From contig JADGNS010000009.1 in NCBI GenBank assembly GCA_017883355.1, positions 1 through 16,809 on the forward strand: a stretch of DNA of 16,809 bases, read 5' to 3'. This DNA is from Candidatus Solibacter sp. GTDB taxonomy: Bacteria; Acidobacteriota; Terriglobia; Bryobacterales; Bryobacteraceae. Both the position numbers and the translations under genes were made by a program. The first letter of the stretch is position 1. The number at the start of each line of letters is the position of its first letter. Shown here piece by piece: positions 13,840 through 16,809 of the stretch. Under the pieces are notes generated by a model. That model made no database searches. It was not told where the DNA came from and worked only from the letters and a program-made list of their open reading frames with translations.

Positions 13840-13856
13840 TCCGAGCGAAGCTCGGA
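13840..13856 (-). terminator. hairpin just after the GH4 gene, possible terminator of the sugar operon
   Basis: TCCGAGC (13840-13846) and GCTCGGA (13850-13856) are a perfect 7-bp inverted repeat around a three-base loop, beginning five bases beyond the stop codon of the GH4 gene. The position fits the end of that transcript, but the next bases on the minus strand are mixed, not T-rich, so it may only stabilise the 3' end. It also separates the sugar operon from the ferredoxin gene lying downstream on the same strand. Confidence 0.4.
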
Positions 13857-13860
13857 CCGC

Positions 13861-15222
13861 TCACCTCAAGTAACCCAGATGCTCCACATCTCCCTCGATG
13901 AGCGACCTTCTAAGCTTCCCCGCCAATTCCCATTGGCCAATGATCGGATATTCCATCATCGCCAGTTGCGCGAGCGAGCCCGATCCGCTGATCGCAGCCT
14001 GGATCGCCGTGCGTTCATAAGCCTTCACCGCCTGCACCAGACCGCGGACCGAATCCGGCAGGCGGCCCGCCCGCTGCGGTCGCGGCCCTTCCCGATCGAT
14101 CTCACAAGGCACCTCCACCACATCATCCGCTTCGAGGTCGTCGATGGCCCCGCCGTTCCGCACATTCACCACCACCGCGCGGCTTCGCTCGGAAACCAGG
14201 CCGCTCATCACGTCGACCGCGATTCGGTGGTATCCCGTGGCCGTCTCAAACGGGTCGTGGTCTTCCTTCGCCGCCTCGAACGCCGATCCCCCCTGCGCCT
14301 CGAGTTTCATATACGAAGCGTTCCGCTGCTGCAGGTACCCGCGATAAGCCGCGAGCCCATCGCGTGCGTCCGCCCTTCCCAGCCGCTGGAAGAGGTCCGC
14401 GTTCAGGCGCTTCAACTCTTCGCCGCGGCTGGCTCCGGCGCGCAACTGGTTCTCGTGCGCCTTGCGCTGGCTGTAGTAAAAGAACAGGTATTCGGTCGGA
14501 ATCAGGCGCAGGGCCTGAATCAACTCGGGGTCGAAGAGGCCCGTCGGATAGATGCGGCGCAGCAGTTCCGTGTCGCCCAGCAAACGCTCCGTAATGTCCT
14601 CGCCGCGCAGCGTCACCCGGCGTACCCATCCCAGATGATTCAGCCCGGCGTAGTCGAACACCATCTCGCCGAGCGCCTCCCCAGCCGCTTCCGCGATGTT
14701 GTGAAACAGCTCGATGGGCGTGTCGCAAATGCCGATCACCCGTAGCTTGGTGTGCTGTTGCAGCGCCTGGGTGATCAATCCGGCGGGGTTCGTGAAGTTG
14801 ATGAACCATGCCGCCGGCGCCACGCGTTCCACCGTTCGGGCGTGCCTCAGAGTAACCGGAATCGTGCGCAGAGCCATGGCCACCCCGGCAGGTCCCGTGG
14901 TCTCCTGGCCGGCCAGGCCATGTTCGATGGCGATTCGCTCGTCGCGCGCGCGCGCCGCAATCCCGCCCACGCGGATGCTGCTGAGCACGAAGTCCGCGTC
15001 CGCCGCCGCGTCCTCGAGTTGGGCGCGGACGCGAATCTTGAAGCCGGCGTTGGACTGCCGCAGAATTTCGCGCCCGAGCCTCGCCATGGTCTCGGCGCGG
15101 TCTCCATCCAGGTCGTATAGCGTGAGCTGACCGATTTGCAGCAAATCCTGTGCTTGCGCCAATCCATAAATGAGCAGCGGCGTCCGCACTCCGCCGCCTC
15201 CGATGATGGTTACTTTCAGCAT
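13861..15222 (-). CDS. GH4-family 6-phospho-glycosidase (NAD- and metal-dependent)
   Basis: A 453-residue glycoside hydrolase family 4 enzyme. The family cleaves glycosides, usually 6-phosphorylated, by an NAD-dependent oxidation-elimination route with a divalent metal. The Rossmann motif is GGGGVRTP (8-15); GQETTGPAG (105-113) and NFTNPAG (142-148) line the cofactor and substrate site. C166 in ICDTP and H196 in GLNHLGW are the metal ligands; Y245 is the likely base. The CDTP box differs from those I recall for the subfamilies (CDMP phospho-alpha-, CNVP phospho-beta-glucosidases, CHSV alpha-galactosidases), so anomer and sugar specificity are left open. Length is normal. Its ATG overlaps the end of the kinase gene by seven bases (ATGCTGA), and the nearest ribosome site (AAAGGAG) is 17 bases upstream, which suggests coupled translation. 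Confidence 0.92.
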   Translation of the reverse strand: MLKVTIIGGGGVRTPLLIYGLAQAQDLLQIGQLTLYDLDGDRAETMARLGREILRQSNAGFKIRVRAQLEDAAADADFVLSSIRVGGIAARARDERIAIEHGLAGQETTGPAGVAMALRTIPVTLRHARTVERVAPAAWFINFTNPAGLITQALQQHTKLRVIGICDTPIELFHNIAEAAGEALGEMVFDYAGLNHLGWVRRVTLRGEDITERLLGDTELLRRIYPTGLFDPELIQALRLIPTEYLFFYYSQRKAHENQLRAGASRGEELKRLNADLFQRLGRADARDGLAAYRGYLQQRNASYMKLEAQGGSAFEAAKEDHDPFETATGYHRIAVDVMSGLVSERSRAVVVNVRNGGAIDDLEADDVVEVPCEIDREGPRPQRAGRLPDSVRGLVQAVKAYERTAIQAAISGSGSLAQLAMMEYPIIGQWELAGKLRRSLIEGDVEHLGYLR

Positions 15223-16154
15223 AAGTGTGCTTTCAATAGCTCCTTTAACCGCACGCCGTCCGGCACGCCCTTAACTCCGCCGTAAGCCTCGGTGGAAAGC
15301 GCGCCGCAGGCGTTGGCCGCCCACAGACACACTTCCGCCGAGTCGCCTCTTACCCAGGAATGCAGGAATCCGGCGTCGAAGCAGTCGCCTGCGCCCGTCG
15401 TGTCGATCGGCTTGACTGCGAGCGGAGCAGCGAACCACGCCTCGCCGTCCCACAGCAGCGCCGCCCCGCGCGCGCCCAGCTTGAGCGCCACGCGCCGAAG
15501 CCCCAGGTCGGCAAACCGGCGGAGCATCTTCTCCGGGTCGCTCTCGCCCGTAATGCACTGCGCCTCCACTTCATTGGGAAAGAACAGATCGAGCAGAGGC
15601 AGAATCCCCCGCACTCGCCCATCGCGCAGCCAGCCTTCGTGCCATCCCACATCCAGCGAGACCGTGCAACCGTTCGCCCGAATCGCGGCGAAGAGTTCCG
15701 GCGCGTTGGATAGCTCCGGCGGGAACGCCAGGTGGACGTGACCGGCTTGCACCAGGCGCTTCGCCGCGGCGGCCTCGGCCAGGGCCGCGGGAAAGCCGCG
15801 GTTCGCTCCGGCGTACGTCAGGAAGCTGCGCTCTTCGGGTGTGCTCACCGCGACCGTGATTGCGGTTGGCTCGACGGCATCGCGGCTGATGTAGCTGGTG
15901 TCCACCCCGTTCCGTTCCAATTGCTCAACCAGCCAGCCGCCATCCTCCCCGACCACGCCCAGAACGGCCGCGCGCGAGCCGAGTTTCGCCAGGCCGCACG
16001 CCGTATTGGAGGCGCCGCCTCCCACTTCGCGGTGAAACGTCTTCGCAAAAGCCTCCTGCCCGGGCTGCGGCCAGAAATCGAATCCGCTCAGAATCAAGTC
16101 GGTGTACAGTTCTCCGGCCACCAGGACGTCGAGAGCTTTCGCGCGCTCAGGCAT
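15216..16154 (-). CDS. PfkB-family carbohydrate kinase
   Basis: A 312-residue ribokinase-fold sugar kinase, cytoplasmic. The first signature is GGGASNTACGLAKLG (45-59), which contacts the sugar; the second is DTTGAGDCFDAGFL (251-264), with the GAGD anion hole and D257 as catalytic base. Length and motif positions are normal for the family, but the substrate cannot be read from sequence. Between a permease and a phosphoglycosidase gene, it probably phosphorylates the imported glycoside or its product. It overlaps the permease gene by eight bases and the GH4 gene by seven, so all three are made together. Confidence 0.92.
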   Translation of the reverse strand: MPERAKALDVLVAGELYTDLILSGFDFWPQPGQEAFAKTFHREVGGGASNTACGLAKLGSRAAVLGVVGEDGGWLVEQLERNGVDTSYISRDAVEPTAITVAVSTPEERSFLTYAGANRGFPAALAEAAAAKRLVQAGHVHLAFPPELSNAPELFAAIRANGCTVSLDVGWHEGWLRDGRVRGILPLLDLFFPNEVEAQCITGESDPEKMLRRFADLGLRRVALKLGARGAALLWDGEAWFAAPLAVKPIDTTGAGDCFDAGFLHSWVRGDSAEVCLWAANACGALSTEAYGGVKGVPDGVRLKELLKAHLC

Positions 16155-16809
16155 CGGCGCCCGCCTGCTGCCCGGCGAACGGCCACTCGCCGGTCCCGCG
16201 GGCGCGCCATAGGTATGCGGCCACTCCCAACACCAACAGTGCCAGGCCCGCGAAGATATAGGCCAGGCCGCTAGCGATCAGAATGTACAACCAGCCGAGG
16301 AATGCGATGATGCTCGGAACGGGGTAGAACGGCATTCGAAACGGGCGCGCAATGTCCGGCCGGCCCCGCCGGATCAGCGTGACCGCGAAAATCTGCGCCA
16401 TGAACTGAATCAGCACCTGGATCACAATCAGCCCGTTGATCAACACATCCAGGTTCAGCATCGAGGCCGCCGCCGATAGCACCCCGATGAACAGCACCGA
16501 GAAATTCGGGAAGTTCTTCGTGGCGTGCAGGCGCGCGAAGGGCCGGAAAAATCGCCCGTCCACCGCCGCCGCGTAAGGCACGCGCGAATAGCCCAGCAGC
16601 ACCGCGAAAACCGATGCGAACGTCGTCCACAGGATCAGAACGGTGACCACCGCTGCCGCTTTCGCCCCGTAGATCCGCTGGATGAAATCCGATGCGATGG
16701 CGGTCGAGTGAATCGCCTCCCGCCAGGGCACCACTCCGATAATCGTGACATTCATCGTCAGGTACAGCGCCGCCACCGCGACGATCGACCACAGAATCGA
16801 CTGCGGGAT
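16147..16809 (-). CDS. APC-superfamily permease, C-terminal part (cut by window edge)
   Basis: The last 220 residues of a polytopic transporter; the N-terminal half lies beyond the right edge and the frame is open to position 16809. About six hydrophobic helices are visible. The segment GYSRVPYAAAVDGRFF followed by a FARLHATKNFPNFSVL loop, and the later RPFRMPFYPVPSIIAFLGW segment, are typical of the C-terminal half of amino acid-polyamine-organocation transporters. Members mostly carry amino acids; here the partners are sugar genes, so the substrate may be an amino sugar derivative or an uncharged glycoside, which is inference. Its stop overlaps the kinase start. Confidence 0.85.
   Translation of the reverse strand: MPQSILWSIVAVAALYLTMNVTIIGVVPWREAIHSTAIASDFIQRIYGAKAAAVVTVLILWTTFASVFAVLLGYSRVPYAAAVDGRFFRPFARLHATKNFPNFSVLFIGVLSAAASMLNLDVLINGLIVIQVLIQFMAQIFAVTLIRRGRPDIARPFRMPFYPVPSIIAFLGWLYILIASGLAYIFAGLALLVLGVAAYLWRARGTGEWPFAGQQAGADA

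Noticed and set aside
13459..14745. Open frame of 428 codons on the plus strand across the ferredoxin and GH4 genes
   Set aside because: Covers two clear minus-strand genes and has no domain of its own.
1..16809. CRISPR arrays, tRNA or rRNA genes, insertion sequences, integrase or phage genes
   Set aside because: None seen: no spaced direct repeats, no transposase motifs, no structured RNA gene that I can recognise by eye.

Overview
The window is about 16.8 kb of GC-rich bacterial chromosome. Gene content and protein style (a b6-type split cytochrome b with a very large multiheme cytochrome c, tandem oxidase subunit III genes, a small CxxC membrane protein beside the oxidase) suggest an Acidobacteriota member, probably of the Solibacter/Bryobacter kind. 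That assignment is inference from memory of similar loci, not from a search.

Layout. (1) Positions 1-155 hold a GC palindrome and a weak promoter, followed by a small cysteine-rich conserved-type protein (156-563). (2) Positions 564-768 are non-coding and carry an inverted repeat and a near-consensus sigma-70 promoter. (3) From 769 to 13399 there is one uninterrupted plus-strand run of 14 genes for the end of an aerobic respiratory chain: Rieske protein, cytochrome b (b6-like part), cytochrome b (subunit IV-like part), a 1048-residue membrane-anchored octaheme cytochrome c, a lipoprotein cupredoxin, haem O synthase, oxidase subunits II and I, two different subunit III proteins, subunit IV, two very small membrane proteins and a membrane-anchored HEAT-repeat protein. 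Gaps are short and several genes overlap by 4 to 23 bases, so the block reads as one operon driven mainly by the promoter at 701-730. (4) A two-cluster ferredoxin lies on the minus strand (13362-13772), its end overlapping the last respiratory gene. (5) A separate minus-strand sugar operon runs from the right edge: APC-type permease (cut by the window end), PfkB-family kinase and GH4-family phosphoglycosidase, with overlapping gene ends.

How the genes work together. Quinol would be oxidised by the Rieske/cytochrome b module. The octaheme cytochrome takes the place of cytochrome c1, and perhaps also of soluble cytochrome c. A type-1 copper lipoprotein encoded between the two complexes is the natural candidate for electron carrier to the CuA site of subunit II, which has no fused cytochrome c domain. 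Subunit I is an A1-type proton-pumping haem-copper oxidase with both proton channels recognisable. CtaB makes the haem O precursor of haem A; no haem A synthase or copper chaperone is present in the window. The locus thus looks like a bc-type complex and aa3 oxidase encoded as one unit, possibly a supercomplex. The most unusual parts are the octaheme cytochrome, which has a coiled-coil insertion inside one haem domain, and the cupredoxin lipoprotein with a C-terminal beta-sandwich.
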